Notes: generated by a model not told the origin, from the sequence alone. A DNA stretch of 64,000 bases from CAHJXF01 sp038254545 (GCA_038254545.1 JBBSGB010000013.1:1-64000), one strand, 5' to 3'. Counted from the first letter of the stretch, positions 7,556 to 16,877 are shown. Translations and numbers: made by a program.

Positions 7556-8779
7556 TCAGCGCTTGCGACGCGCGATCTCCGCGATCCGCATCCTGAGTGC
7601 GTTCAGCTTGATGAAGCCGCCCGCATCGGCCTGATCGTAGGCGCCGGCGTCGTCTTCGAAGCTCGCGATGTTCTGATCGAACAGCGTGTCCTTCGAGTCG
7701 CGCGCCACCACGCTGACGCTGCCCTTGTAGAGCTTCAGGCGAACCCAGCCGTTGACTCGCTCCTGCGTGTGATCGATCAAGACCTGCAGGGCGCGGCGCT
7801 CGGGGCTCCACCAATAGCCGTTGTAGATCAGCGCGGCATAGCGCGGCATCAGGTCGTCCTTCAGGTGCGCGACCTCCCGGTCGAGCGTGATCGACTCGAT
7901 GCCGCGATGCGCCTTCAACAGGATAGTGCCACCCGGCGTTTCGTAACAGCCGCGCGACTTCATTCCCACGTAGCGGTTCTCGACCAGGTCGAGCCGGCCG
8001 ATGCCGTGCCTGCCGCCGAGAACGTTGAGCTTCGTCAGCACTTCGGCCGGGCTCATCGCCTTGCCATCGATGCCGCTCACGTCGCCTCGCGTGAATTCGA
8101 CGTCGATGTATTCGGGCGTGCCGGGCGCGGCCTCGGGCGAGACCGTCCAGCGCCACATCGCTTCCTCGGCTTCGGCCTTCGGATCTTCGAGATGGCGGCC
8201 TTCGAAGCTGATGTGCAGCAGGTTCGCGTCCATCGAATAGGGTGCGCCGCCCTGCTTGTGCTTCATTTCGATAGGGATGCCTGCGGCTTCGGCATAGGCG
8301 AGCAGCTTCTCGCGCGACACCAGATCCCATTCGCGCCATGGCGCGATCACCTTGATGCCTGGTTCGAGCGCGTAATAGCCGAGTTCGAAACGCACCTGGT
8401 CGTTGCCCTTGCCGGTCGCGCCGTGCGATACCGCCTCGGCGCCGGTTGCGCGCGCGATCTCGATCTGGCGCTTGGCGATCAGCGGCCGCGCGATCGACGT
8501 GCCGAGCAGGTACTCGCCTTCGTAGATCGCGTTGGCGCGAAACATCGGGAACACGAAGTCACGGACGAACTCCTCGCGCAGATCGTCGATGTAGATGTTC
8601 TCGGGCTTGATGCCGGCGTTCAACGCCTTGCCGCGCGCGGGCTCGAGCTCTTCGCCCTGTCCGATGTCGGCGGTGAAAGTCACCACCTCGGCGCTGTAAT
8701 TGTCCTGAAGCCACTTCAGGATCACCGAGGTGTCGAGGCCGCCCGAATAGGCGAGGACGACTTTATGGATGTCGCTCAT
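7556..8779 (-). CDS. argG: Argininosuccinate synthase
   Basis: Joins citrulline and aspartate with ATP to argininosuccinate in the cytosolic arginine pathway. The 407-residue protein starts SDIHKVVLAYSGGLDTSVILKWL, containing the PP-loop ATP-binding motif SGGLDTS. The citrulline-binding block has GATGKGNDQVRFE. The C-terminal oligomerisation helix ends RMRIAEIARRKR. This is the short ArgG type of about 400 residues. A TATAAT box overlaps the stop codon of the upstream diguanylate cyclase gene about 80 bases before the ATG, so argG likely has its own promoter. argF and argD lie upstream on the same strand, with the diguanylate cyclase between. Confidence 0.97.
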   Translation of the reverse strand: MSDIHKVVLAYSGGLDTSVILKWLQDNYSAEVVTFTADIGQGEELEPARGKALNAGIKPENIYIDDLREEFVRDFVFPMFRANAIYEGEYLLGTSIARPLIAKRQIEIARATGAEAVSHGATGKGNDQVRFELGYYALEPGIKVIAPWREWDLVSREKLLAYAEAAGIPIEMKHKQGGAPYSMDANLLHISFEGRHLEDPKAEAEEAMWRWTVSPEAAPGTPEYIDVEFTRGDVSGIDGKAMSPAEVLTKLNVLGGRHGIGRLDLVENRYVGMKSRGCYETPGGTILLKAHRGIESITLDREVAHLKDDLMPRYAALIYNGYWWSPERRALQVLIDHTQERVNGWVRLKLYKGSVSVVARDSKDTLFDQNIASFEDDAGAYDQADAGGFIKLNALRMRIAEIARRKR

Positions 8780-8859
8780 GGTGCGTCTGGGGATATCCGG
8801 AGGACGGAGTTGCCGAAGAAAGAAAAACGCGAAATCCGCGCAAGCCCGGCGGGGCGCGA

Positions 8860-8865
8860 ATTATA
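8860..8865 (-). promoter_or_regulatory. Putative argG -10 box
   Basis: A perfect TATAAT lies on the minus strand, read 8865 to 8860. It overlaps the TAA stop codon of the GGDEF gene (8863-8861) and would give an argG leader of roughly 70 bases. The -35 region is weak. Confidence 0.45.
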
Positions 8866-10675
8866 GACGAGGCGACCTGGTCGGCGACGCTGGGTCTTTC
8901 GCGGCTTCCTTCGCGGCTTCCTTGTTGCGTCGCTTGATCCTGTAGAGCGCCGCATCGGCGATCCCCAGCAGCTCGTCGGCCTCGGCGCTGTCGTCGGGAA
9001 AGCACGCGATGCCGAACGACACCTTGACCCCCGACAGAGCGCCGTCTGGCGCCCTGGGCAACGAATCGTGCAGGGCCCGCGCAAACGCTTCGAGGCGCGC
9101 TTCGCCGACCATGCGATTTGTATGCGGCAGGAAGATGCAGAACTCGTCGCCGCCATAGCGAAATGCGCTGTCCTCGTCGCGAAAGAACTCGCGCAGCAAC
9201 TGGCCGGCCGCAGCGAGGATTTCATCGCCCGCGACATGGCCGTGCTTGTCGTTGAACTGCTTGAAATTGTCGAGGTCGAGCATCGCGACGATCGCGTGCT
9301 GTTTGATCATGGCGCTCTTCTCGAGCATCCCCTCGAGCGTGGGCAACAGGTTGCGGCGATTCAGGAGACCGGTCAGCAGATCGCGCGAGGCCTGGTCGCG
9401 CAACTCGTCGTGGATCGCTTCGATCTCCGTGAAGCGCGATTGCAGTTCGGTGTTGACGGCCTCGAGTTCGGACTTGGCCTGCAGCAGGCGCAGGCGCTCG
9501 GACTCGGCCGAATCGCGCTCGAGACGGATCGCTTCCATCTGCAGCGTTGCCTGCGAATAGGCAAGGCGCACGTCGCGCGTGGTGTCCTGCCAGCGGCGGA
9601 ACGACGCGTGAAAGCGCCGGTGCCAGCGCAGCGCGCGCCGATAGTCTCCGTGGTTCGAATAGAGCGTGGAGACCGCCTGTGCGGTCTTCCAGAATTGCGT
9701 GAGATGCGGATGCCTGCGAAGGTTCCACAGCGCCACGCGCCACGCGCTGACGGCTTCGGGAATCCGCTTGCGCTCGACCGCGATCCGCCCCTGGTTCCAT
9801 TTGGCCGTGCCGATGCCCATCGCATACCTGCGTCCGATCGCGTCATCGAGCGCAGCGAAGACATAGTCGGTCGCCTCCTCGAGATGCCCGGTCTCGATCA
9901 GGTTCTCCGCGACCGTGGTCATCACGTCGCCCGGCCGATAGCGCAGCAGTTCCGCGCGATCGCGGCCAAGCGCCCGGTCGATCTCCGCTGTGGCCTCGTC
10001 GACGCGATCGACGTTGATCAGGCAATACGCGAGATTCGAACGGCACATGGTTTCGAAACCGGGCATGCCCACGCGCCCGCTTTCGGCCAATGCGATGCGG
10101 ATGCAGCTTTCGGCGCCTTCCCAATCGCCCGCATGCAGCAGGGTGGCCCCGACGTTGAAAGCGAGCAACGCGTGAGCGGGCAGGTAATGAAGCCGGAAGA
10201 ATTCGAGCGCGAGCAGCAGGTCGCGGAACGCGAGTTGTGGCTTGCCCAAGCCGAGCAGCGTGATCGCGCGCCACAGGCGGATGTAGTGCTCGTCGGCGGG
10301 CTGGAGCGATTGCGCCTCCGAAAGCGCGCGCTCGAACGAGTGCATCGCAGCGGGCAGATTGCGCTCGACCCAATGCAACGTGGCCTGCACGCCATGAAAC
10401 AACTGCAGCAGGCGCCGCTGCGTAGACTGCGGCAGCGCTGCGCGCGCTTCACCCAGATGCATGCGCGCCACGCCGATATGCGCAACGCGCACCGAACTGC
10501 TGGCCGCGATCAGATGCGCGAAGATGCAATCGTCAGTCGCTGGCGTGTCGCAAGTGGACAGGTAATCCTCGGCGATCGCGGCGGTTTCGATCGGCGAGCA
10601 GGGATGGTTCAGCCACGCGGCCTCGAGGGTTGCATCGAGGCCGCGTACCGGGATGGGCGAATGAACCGCGCTCAT
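8861..10675 (-). CDS. Diguanylate cyclase with N-terminal TPR-like region
   Basis: 604-residue protein predicted to make cyclic di-GMP from two GTP. Residues about 1-370 are helical repeats resembling tetratricopeptide units (repeated ALxxxPxxxxA patterns), likely a protein-binding or sensing platform; there is no transmembrane segment or signal peptide. A coiled-coil stretch (about 370-420, rich in Glu/Arg/Leu) leads into a C-terminal GGDEF domain starting RDLLTGLLNRRNLL. The active site is intact (RYGGDEFCIF). The allosteric I-site RxxD (RDED) sits the expected five residues before GGDEF, so product inhibition is likely. The C-terminus is Lys/Ala-rich. It sits between argF and argG on the same strand, an unusual place for a signalling enzyme. 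Confidence 0.9.
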   Translation of the reverse strand: MSAVHSPIPVRGLDATLEAAWLNHPCSPIETAAIAEDYLSTCDTPATDDCIFAHLIAASSSVRVAHIGVARMHLGEARAALPQSTQRRLLQLFHGVQATLHWVERNLPAAMHSFERALSEAQSLQPADEHYIRLWRAITLLGLGKPQLAFRDLLLALEFFRLHYLPAHALLAFNVGATLLHAGDWEGAESCIRIALAESGRVGMPGFETMCRSNLAYCLINVDRVDEATAEIDRALGRDRAELLRYRPGDVMTTVAENLIETGHLEEATDYVFAALDDAIGRRYAMGIGTAKWNQGRIAVERKRIPEAVSAWRVALWNLRRHPHLTQFWKTAQAVSTLYSNHGDYRRALRWHRRFHASFRRWQDTTRDVRLAYSQATLQMEAIRLERDSAESERLRLLQAKSELEAVNTELQSRFTEIEAIHDELRDQASRDLLTGLLNRRNLLPTLEGMLEKSAMIKQHAIVAMLDLDNFKQFNDKHGHVAGDEILAAAGQLLREFFRDEDSAFRYGGDEFCIFLPHTNRMVGEARLEAFARALHDSLPRAPDGALSGVKVSFGIACFPDDSAEADELLGIADAALYRIKRRNKEAAKEAAKDPASPTRSPRL

Positions 10676-10738
10676 CGGGCCGGGATGATCCGCGAAGGAG
10701 GCTCTCGATCGGGCATGGCCAATTCGGAACCCAGGTTC

Positions 10739-11659
10739 TCACTCATCGACACGACCCAGGATCAGAAACTCCATCAACGCCTTTTGCGCGTGCAGGCGGT
10801 TCTCGGCCTCGTCCCACACCACGCTCTGCGGCCCGTCGATCACCGATGCTTCGACCTCCTCGCCGCGATGCGCAGGAAGGCAATGCATGAACAGCGCCTG
10901 GGGTTTCGCAGCATCCATCATTTCGTCATCGACTCGCCAATCCGCGAAAGCCTTCCTGCGCGATTCGTTCTCGGCTTCGAAGCCCATGCTGGTCCAGACG
11001 TCGGTGGTTACGAGATCGACTCCCCGACATGCATCGACAGGATCGGCGAATTCTTGATAGTGCGCTTCGCCGACCAGGCCGGCGCGCTCGGGTTCGACTT
11101 CGTATCCGGGCGGGGTCGAGACGTGCACCGTGAAGCCCAGCGTTTCGGCGGCCTGCAGCCAGGTGTTGCAGACGTTGTTCGAATCGCCGATCCACGCGAT
11201 GGTCGCGCCCGCGATGGCGCCGCGATGCTCGATGAAGGTGAAGATGTCGGCCAGGATCTGGCAGGGATGGTATTCGTTGGTCAGGCCGTTGATGACGGGC
11301 ACGCGTGAATTGGCGGCGAACAGCTCGATGCGCGCCTGCTCGAAGGTGCGGATCATCACCAGGTCGACCATGCGGCTGATCACGCGCGCGGTGTCTTCGA
11401 TGGGCTCGGCGCGGCCGAGCTGCGAGTCGCCGGTGGTCAGGTTGATCACCGAGCCGCCCATCTGGTACATGCCGGCCTCGAACGACACGCGGGTGCGCGT
11501 CGAGGCTTTCTCGAAGACCATCGCGAGCGTGCGATCGATCAGCGGCTGGTAGGTGACGTAGCGCTTGAAGCGATCCTTGATGATGCGCATGCGATCGAAC
11601 AAGTGCGCATAGTCGTCACGGGAGAAGTCGTTGAATTGCAGGAAATGCCGAATCGTCAT
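10739..11659 (-). CDS. argF: Ornithine carbamoyltransferase
   Basis: Transfers carbamoyl from carbamoyl phosphate to ornithine, giving citrulline. The 306-residue anabolic-type enzyme has the carbamoyl-phosphate motif STRTRVSFE, the ornithine-loop region around DVWTSMGFE and the catalytic HCLPAHRGEEV. The start MTIRHFLQFNDFSRDDYAH is typical of Burkholderiales ArgF. It lies 67 bases downstream of argD on the same strand; the GGDEF gene follows after 63 bases. Confidence 0.96.
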   Translation of the reverse strand: MTIRHFLQFNDFSRDDYAHLFDRMRIIKDRFKRYVTYQPLIDRTLAMVFEKASTRTRVSFEAGMYQMGGSVINLTTGDSQLGRAEPIEDTARVISRMVDLVMIRTFEQARIELFAANSRVPVINGLTNEYHPCQILADIFTFIEHRGAIAGATIAWIGDSNNVCNTWLQAAETLGFTVHVSTPPGYEVEPERAGLVGEAHYQEFADPVDACRGVDLVTTDVWTSMGFEAENESRRKAFADWRVDDEMMDAAKPQALFMHCLPAHRGEEVEASVIDGPQSVVWDEAENRLHAQKALMEFLILGRVDE

Positions 11660-11726
11660 GATGCGGATGCTGGATTCATTTGCGCCTGGCCGCCAGTCGT
11701 GGCGGCGACGTTGCGGGACAAGCGCC

Positions 11727-12950
11727 TCAGGCCGCCTTGGGTTCGGCTTGCTGCGAAAGAAATTCGCGGATCACCTTCGCCACGGCGTCGGCCAGCAGGG
11801 AAGCTTCTTCGGCGTTGATGATGAGCGAAGGCAGAAGGCGCACCACGCGCTCCTGCGTGACGTTGATGAGCACGCCGTAGCCGTCGGAGAAGGCGAGCGC
11901 GCGCTTGACGACGTCGGCGCAAGGGCATGCAAGCTCGATGCCGAGCATCAAGCCACGTCCGCGAATGTCGAGCACGCCGGCGACACAGCCGAGTTCCCGC
12001 GAGAGCGACGAACGCAGCAACTGGCCGGTCTCTTCGGCATTGGCCAGGAGGCCTTCGTCTTCGATCACCGCGATCGTCTCGAGCGCGGCGCGGCATGCGA
12101 GCGGGTTGCCGCCGAAGGTCGTGCCGTGATTGCCGGGCCCGAAGACGTTGGCCGCATCGCCGCTGGCGATCACGGCGCCGATCGGCACGCCGCCGGCGAG
12201 CCCCTTGGCCATCGGCACGACATCCGCCTGAATGCCGGCCCACTGGTGCGCGAACCATTTGCCGGTGCGGCCCATGCCGCACTGGACCTCGTCGATCATC
12301 AACAGCCAGCCCTTCTGGTCGCAGATCGCGCGGGCCGCTTTCAGATATTCGACGCGCGCCGGCGTGATGCCGCCCTCGCCCTGGATCGCTTCCATGAAGA
12401 CGGCGGTCACATTGGGGCGCTCGGCGGCGACGCGCTCGAGCGCGGCGACATCGTTCAACGGCACCCGCACGAAACCGGGCACCAGCGGCTCGAAGCCCTT
12501 CTGCACCTTGGCGTTGCCGGTCGCCGAGAGCGTCGCGATCGAGCGGCCGTGAAAGGCATTCTCGTAGACCACGATCTCGGGATTCTCGATGCCGCGATCG
12601 TGGCCGTATTTGCGTGCGATCTTGAGCGCGGCTTCATTCGCTTCGAGGCCCGAGTTGCAGAAGAAGACCTTGTCCATGCCCGACAGCGCGGCGAGCTTGT
12701 CGGCCAGCGTTTCCTGCAGGCGGATCTTGTAGACATTGGAAGTGTGGATCAGCCTGGATGCCTGATCCGCGATCGCTGCGACTAGGCGCGGATGGCCGTG
12801 GCCGAGCGTATTGACCGCGATACCCGCGAGCCCATCGAGATACTTGCGATCGCTTTCGTCCCACAGCCAGACGCCCTTGCCGCGCGTGAAATACACGGGA
12901 AGGTTCGCGTAGGTGTTCATCAGGTGCGAGGTGGGATTGGTCTGGTTCAT
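11727..12950 (-). CDS. argD: Acetylornithine/succinyl-DAP-type aminotransferase
   Basis: PLP-dependent class III aminotransferase (407 residues) converting N-acetylglutamate semialdehyde to N-acetylornithine, and possibly the matching lysine-pathway step. Motifs are GIAVNTLGHGHP, the PLP phosphate-binding region, MIDEVQCGMGRTGKWF and the lysine site in MAKGLAGGVPIGA followed by HGTTFGGNPLACRAAL. The start at 12950 (MNQTNPTSHLMNTYANLP) fits the family; a 21-residue longer frame would reach into the MFS gene 3' end and is unlikely. Given argF directly downstream, ArgD is the most probable role, though ornithine aminotransferase cannot be excluded from sequence alone. Confidence 0.93.
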   Translation of the reverse strand: MNQTNPTSHLMNTYANLPVYFTRGKGVWLWDESDRKYLDGLAGIAVNTLGHGHPRLVAAIADQASRLIHTSNVYKIRLQETLADKLAALSGMDKVFFCNSGLEANEAALKIARKYGHDRGIENPEIVVYENAFHGRSIATLSATGNAKVQKGFEPLVPGFVRVPLNDVAALERVAAERPNVTAVFMEAIQGEGGITPARVEYLKAARAICDQKGWLLMIDEVQCGMGRTGKWFAHQWAGIQADVVPMAKGLAGGVPIGAVIASGDAANVFGPGNHGTTFGGNPLACRAALETIAVIEDEGLLANAEETGQLLRSSLSRELGCVAGVLDIRGRGLMLGIELACPCADVVKRALAFSDGYGVLINVTQERVVRLLPSLIINAEEASLLADAVAKVIREFLSQQAEPKAA

Positions 12951-12987
12951 GCGGATCGCGCGGGGCCGAAAAAGTCGATGGGGGATG

Positions 12988-14274
12988 TTAAGCGATTTGC
13001 CTGAGGCTGACATCCGGAACCGCCCGCAGGCCGGTGCGCAGGTACAGCAGCGTGACCAGAGCGAACACGATCGCGCTCATGCCTGCGAAGGTTTCGCGCA
13101 TCCCGAAGGCCTCGGCCGAGTGTCCCGCCGCGAGCGCGCCCAACGGCGCCGCGGCCACCGTGAAGAAGCGCATTGTCGCCGTCATGCGGCCGAGCATGCC
13201 GTCGGGCGTGACCGCCTGGCGCAGGCTCGCGTAGTTGATCCAGTAGAGCGTGACGCCGAAGTCGAACACGAAGAGTGCTGCGCCGAGCGACACGAAGGCG
13301 TGATCGGACTTCGGCATCAACGCGAGCATCAGCCACGCCAGTGCCGAGCACAGCACGCCCAGGAGGATAGGCACGCCGGTGCCGAAACGTCGCGTTGCGT
13401 GGCGGGCCAGCATCGCGGATACCAGCGCGCCCGCGCCTCCGACCATGTGCGCGGCGCCCAGCTCGCCCGCGGACAGGCCGAGCTCGCGCGTCGCATACAG
13501 CGTCTGCAGCGTCATCCATCCCTGGAAGATCACGAACCACGAGGTCGAGACCAGCGTCAACGGACGCAGGATCGGATGCTTGAGCACGAGGGCCAGGCCC
13601 TCGCGGATCTCGCGCCCTATCGACGTGTCGCTGGTCTTCGCGGGAAGCACTTCGACGTGCCGGATGCGCATCAACAAGGACAAGGAGACGATGAAGCTGA
13701 TGCAGTCGAACAGGATGGCGATCGGCGCCGTCAGCCACTGGATCAGCAGGCCCGCAAGGCCGGGTCCGGTCAGGCGCGCCGTCGATTCGCTGGCGATGAA
13801 AAGGCTGTTGGCTGCGATCAGGCGGTCTCGTCCGGCCAGTTGCGTCAGATAGACCTGCGCGGCGCTGCCGACGAAGACGAACACGGTGCCGAGGATGAAG
13901 CCGACCGCGTACATCAGCGGCATCGCCAGCACGCCGAGCCAGGTCGCGACCGGGATCGCGAGCAGCGCGGCGCAGATCATCGCCTCGCAGATCAGCATGA
14001 TCGGAAGCTTGCGAACGCGATCGATCAACACGCCCGCGTGCAGCGAGAAGAGCGAGAACGGCAGGGCTTCGAGCGCGACCAGCATGCCCATCTGCCGCGG
14101 CGTCGCGTCGAGCATCGTGATCGCGGTCAGCGGCAGTGCGAGCATCGTGATCTGACCGCCGAAGCTGGTCACGCTGGACGACAGCCACATCAGGCGGAAG
14201 TCGCGATGCGCGAGCAGGCCTGCGTGCCAGAGCGCGAGGAATCGCTGCATGAGTTTGTGGTTCGTTGCGTCCAT
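12988..14274 (-). CDS. MFS_3 / EntS-type major facilitator exporter
   Basis: Predicted 12-helix inner-membrane exporter of about 428 residues. It begins with a cytosolic N-terminus and FRLMWLSSSVTSFGGQITMLALPL. The loop motif LIDRVRKLPI after helix 2 is of the kind seen in the enterobactin-exporter (EntS/MFS_3) group. The substrate is not predictable; it need not be a siderophore. The start is uncertain. I use ATG 14274, while an in-frame GTG at 14316 would add 14 residues. Its stop is 37 bases before argD on the same strand, and it is divergent from the DUF3579 gene. Confidence 0.82.
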   Translation of the reverse strand: MDATNHKLMQRFLALWHAGLLAHRDFRLMWLSSSVTSFGGQITMLALPLTAITMLDATPRQMGMLVALEALPFSLFSLHAGVLIDRVRKLPIMLICEAMICAALLAIPVATWLGVLAMPLMYAVGFILGTVFVFVGSAAQVYLTQLAGRDRLIAANSLFIASESTARLTGPGLAGLLIQWLTAPIAILFDCISFIVSLSLLMRIRHVEVLPAKTSDTSIGREIREGLALVLKHPILRPLTLVSTSWFVIFQGWMTLQTLYATRELGLSAGELGAAHMVGGAGALVSAMLARHATRRFGTGVPILLGVLCSALAWLMLALMPKSDHAFVSLGAALFVFDFGVTLYWINYASLRQAVTPDGMLGRMTATMRFFTVAAAPLGALAAGHSAEAFGMRETFAGMSAIVFALVTLLYLRTGLRAVPDVSLRQIA

Positions 14275-14360
14275 CACCGCACCATCGCTTTTTTTGTCTT
14301 CTCTTTGTTCCGTCACGCGGATCGCCTGCTTGCCGCAGCGAGGCGATCGATGGCCCCCGC

Positions 14361-14366
14361 TATAAT
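14361..14366 (+). promoter_or_regulatory. TATAAT box just upstream of the DUF3579 gene
   Basis: A perfect TATAAT ends 9 bases before the ATG at 14376. If used, transcription would start about 2-3 bases before the start codon, giving a leaderless or near-leaderless mRNA. The -35 region is not convincing. Confidence 0.4.
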
Positions 14367-14375
14367 TCGTCCCTC

Positions 14376-14723
14376 ATGACCGGCCCCACGACGCCCAAGG
14401 AACTGATCATCAAGGGCGTCACCAACAGTGGCGCGACCTTTCGCCCCAGCGACTGGGCCGAACGACTGTGCGGCGTCCTCGCCGCCTATCAACCCCAGCC
14501 GGTCGCGAGGCGCGGGCCGGTTCTGGGTTATTCGCCGTACGTACAACCGACCCTGATCGGCGGCGTCAGCGTCGTGGTGGTCGATGCGCGCCTGCGCGAT
14601 CTCGAACCCCGCGCCTGGGATTTCGTGACCGGCTTCGCACGCGACAACGACCTCGTCACGATGGATGCCTCCGACCTCGTCACCGCACCGACACTGCCGG
14701 ACATTCCTCCCGCTGCAGGTTGA
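14376..14723 (+). CDS. DUF3579 domain protein
   Basis: 115-residue cytosolic protein of a conserved betaproteobacterial family with unknown function, recognised from the N-terminus PKELIIKGVTNSGATFRPSDWAERLCG and the end RDNDLVTMDASDLV. It is commonly next to rpsT and murJ in Burkholderiales, as here. The start is at the ATG after the TATAAT box; the 37-residue in-frame upstream extension overlaps the promoter and the divergent MFS start and is rejected. A hairpin terminator shared with rpsT follows. Confidence 0.85.
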   Translation: MTGPTTPKELIIKGVTNSGATFRPSDWAERLCGVLAAYQPQPVARRGPVLGYSPYVQPTLIGGVSVVVVDARLRDLEPRAWDFVTGFARDNDLVTMDASDLVTAPTLPDIPPAAG

Positions 14724-14737
14724 AAAAAAAGGGGCAT

Positions 14738-14766
14738 AAAAAAAGCGCACCGATGTGCGCTTTTTC
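14738..14766. terminator. Bidirectional terminator between DUF3579 gene and rpsT
   Basis: GCGCAC (14745-14750) pairs with GTGCGC (14755-14760) over a CGAT loop, with an A-run before and a T-run after extending the stem. It works for both convergent genes. Confidence 0.85.
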
Positions 14767-14801
14767 ATTCGGGCCTGCGCCCGCAACTCATGCGGACAGG
14801 C

Positions 14802-15068
14802 TCAAGCGTTGAGCGCCTTCACGGCTGAAGCAAGTCGGCTCTTGTGTCGCGCCGCCTTGTTCTTGTGGATGATCTTCTTGTCGGCGAATCGATCGATGAT
14901 GCTGGTGGACCTGCGAAATTGTTCTGCGGCAACGCCCTTGTCGCCGGCAGCAATCGCCTTGCGGACCGCCTTGATGGCAGTGCGCAGCGCCGAGCGAAGG
15001 CTCGAGTTGTGAGCGTTCTGCTCCGCGCTTTGACGGGCGCGCTTTTTTGCTTGTGCGGTATTGGCCAT
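14802..15068 (-). CDS. rpsT: 30S ribosomal protein S20
   Basis: 88-residue basic protein binding 16S rRNA early in 30S assembly. It starts MANTAQAKKRARQ and contains NSSLRSALRTAIKAVRKA and the conserved KKIIHKNKAARHKSRLA. Length and charge are typical. It is transcribed leftward, divergent from murJ, and ends at the bidirectional hairpin. Confidence 0.97.
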   Translation of the reverse strand: MANTAQAKKRARQSAEQNAHNSSLRSALRTAIKAVRKAIAAGDKGVAAEQFRRSTSIIDRFADKKIIHKNKAARHKSRLASAVKALNA

Positions 15069-15269
15069 GTATGAAAGAAAGGTGAAAATGCCGCGGCGCC
15101 GGGCGCCCGCGATGAAAATGGGATGCGTGTGAACGCGACAGAGCCGCGCATTCTAGCGACCCTGGTACAAAAAGGCAAACGCGGTTGGTTGTCCGCCACA
15201 ACGACGAGGCGCGCCCGGCGACGCGCTAGCCCGCATCGGGCCGGCGCCGACGCGATCCGAACGCATCTC

Positions 15270-15275
15270 TATAAT
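15270..15275 (+). promoter_or_regulatory. TATAAT box just upstream of murJ
   Basis: A perfect TATAAT ends 6 bases before the ATG at 15282, so initiation would fall at or next to the start codon. No good -35 and no Shine-Dalgarno are visible. The arrangement repeats that seen before the DUF3579 gene. Confidence 0.4.
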
Positions 15276-15281
15276 CCGCGC

Positions 15282-16877
15282 ATGAATCTGCTTCGCGTGC
15301 TGGCCACCGTCAGCGGCATGACGATGGTTTCGCGCGTGACCGGGCTCATTCGCGAGAACCTGATGGCGCGCATCTTCGGCGCGAGCGTCGCGACCGACGC
15401 TTTCTTCGTCGCGTTCCGCATCCCCAATCTGTTGCGACGCCTGTTCGCCGAAGGCGCGTTCTCGCAGGCCTTCGTGCCGATCCTGGGCGAGTTCAAGTCG
15501 CAGCGCTCGTCCGAAGAGACGCGCGCCCTGGTCGATCACGTGGCGACCGTCCTGACCTGGGCGTTGATCGCGGTCACGATCGTCGGCATCGTGGCAACGC
15601 CCGCGGTGGTGTGGCTGCTCGCCGGCGGCCTGAAATCGGATCGCTGCGGCGTGGCGCAGGCGGCGGCGCAATTGGGCAGTTCGGCAACGGACGGCTTCGA
15701 TCTCGCGGTATTGCTCACGCGCGCCATGTTTCCCTACATCGCCCTGATCGGCTTGGTGGCGGGTGCGTCGGCTATCCTGAACACCTGGAGACAGTTCGCG
15801 GTCCCGGCCTTCACGCCGGTGCTGCTGAACATCTCGTTCATCGTCTGTTCCTTGTTCGTCGCGCCCCACGTCGATCCGCCGGTGCTGGCGCTTGCGATCG
15901 GGGTCGTCGCCGGCGGAATCGCGCAACTCGCGTTCCAGATCCCGGCGCTGATGCGCGTCGGCATGTTGCCGCGCATCGGCTTCGATCTGCGCGTCGCCCT
16001 TGCGCATCCGGGGGTCAGGCGCGTTCTGCGCCAGATGTTGCCCGCGACCTTTGCGGTATCGATCGCGCAGATCAGCTTGATCATCAACACCAACATCGCC
16101 ACGCACCTCGCATGCGGCAGCGTGTCGTGGATCACTTATGCCGATCGCTTGATGGAATTTCCGAGCGCGCTGCTCGGCGTCGCGCTCGCCACGGTGCTGC
16201 TACCGAGCCTCTCGCACGCGAACGCCGAAGGTCGCGCCGACGAAGTCTCGGAACTGCTCGACTGGGGGATGCGTCTATCGCTGATGCTCGCCCTGCCGTG
16301 CTCGCTCGCCTTGTGGCTGCTCGCGCAACCGTTGACCGCGACCCTGTTTCACTACGGCAAGTTCACCGCGCTCGATGTGATCGCGACCCAGCACGCGGTG
16401 ACCGCGTACGGCGTGGGCCTGATCGGCCTCGTGCTCGTGAAGATCCTCGCGCCGGGGTTCTATGCGCGGCAGGACATCAAGACGCCGGTGAAGATCGGCA
16501 TCGTGGTCCTGATCGCCACGCAATTGATGAACGTCGTGTTCGTGCCGATGTTCGCGCACGCGGGTCTCGCGCTCGCGATCGGCCTCGGTGCGTGCGTGAA
16601 CGCGGCGATGCTGCTGATCGGGCTGAAAGTGCGCGGCGTCTATCGCGCGCGGCCGGGCTGGCTGGCCTTCGCGCTGAGGCTCGCGGTCGGCCTCGCTGCG
16701 CTCGGGCTATTCCTCGCATGGACCGATGCGCGCTTCGACTGGATCGCGATGCGCGCCGTGCCGGGTCAACGCATCGCAGCCTTGGCCGGGATCGTGGCCG
16801 GCGGCGCACTTCTTTATTTCGGCGCCTTGCTCGCCTCTGGTATGCGACCGCGACATTTTCGCCGGACTGCGGGATGA
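15282..16877 (+). CDS. murJ: Lipid II flippase MurJ (MviN)
   Basis: 531-residue polytopic inner-membrane protein of the MOP superfamily that flips lipid II to the periplasm for peptidoglycan synthesis. The N-terminus MNLLRVLATVSGMTMVSRVTGLIRENLMARIFG and the following block TDAFFVAFRIPNLLRRLFAEGAFSQAFVP are diagnostic. About 14 hydrophobic segments are visible, and conserved loop Arg residues (SRV, RIPNLLRR) are retained. The start is the ATG behind the TATAAT box; the 53-residue longer frame is rejected. Its stop overlaps the sirB1-like start as ATGA, so the two are likely translationally coupled. Confidence 0.96.
   Translation: MNLLRVLATVSGMTMVSRVTGLIRENLMARIFGASVATDAFFVAFRIPNLLRRLFAEGAFSQAFVPILGEFKSQRSSEETRALVDHVATVLTWALIAVTIVGIVATPAVVWLLAGGLKSDRCGVAQAAAQLGSSATDGFDLAVLLTRAMFPYIALIGLVAGASAILNTWRQFAVPAFTPVLLNISFIVCSLFVAPHVDPPVLALAIGVVAGGIAQLAFQIPALMRVGMLPRIGFDLRVALAHPGVRRVLRQMLPATFAVSIAQISLIINTNIATHLACGSVSWITYADRLMEFPSALLGVALATVLLPSLSHANAEGRADEVSELLDWGMRLSLMLALPCSLALWLLAQPLTATLFHYGKFTALDVIATQHAVTAYGVGLIGLVLVKILAPGFYARQDIKTPVKIGIVVLIATQLMNVVFVPMFAHAGLALAIGLGACVNAAMLLIGLKVRGVYRARPGWLAFALRLAVGLAALGLFLAWTDARFDWIAMRAVPGQRIAALAGIVAGGALLYFGALLASGMRPRHFRRTAG

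Noticed and set aside
10018..10060. A short GATTCGAAC stretch resembling a tRNA T-loop
   Set aside because: It lies in the coding sequence of the diguanylate cyclase and no cloverleaf partners were found around it.
9068..11308. 746-codon plus-strand open frame over the diguanylate cyclase and argF
   Set aside because: Antisense to two well-supported genes; no domain or signal peptide is visible.
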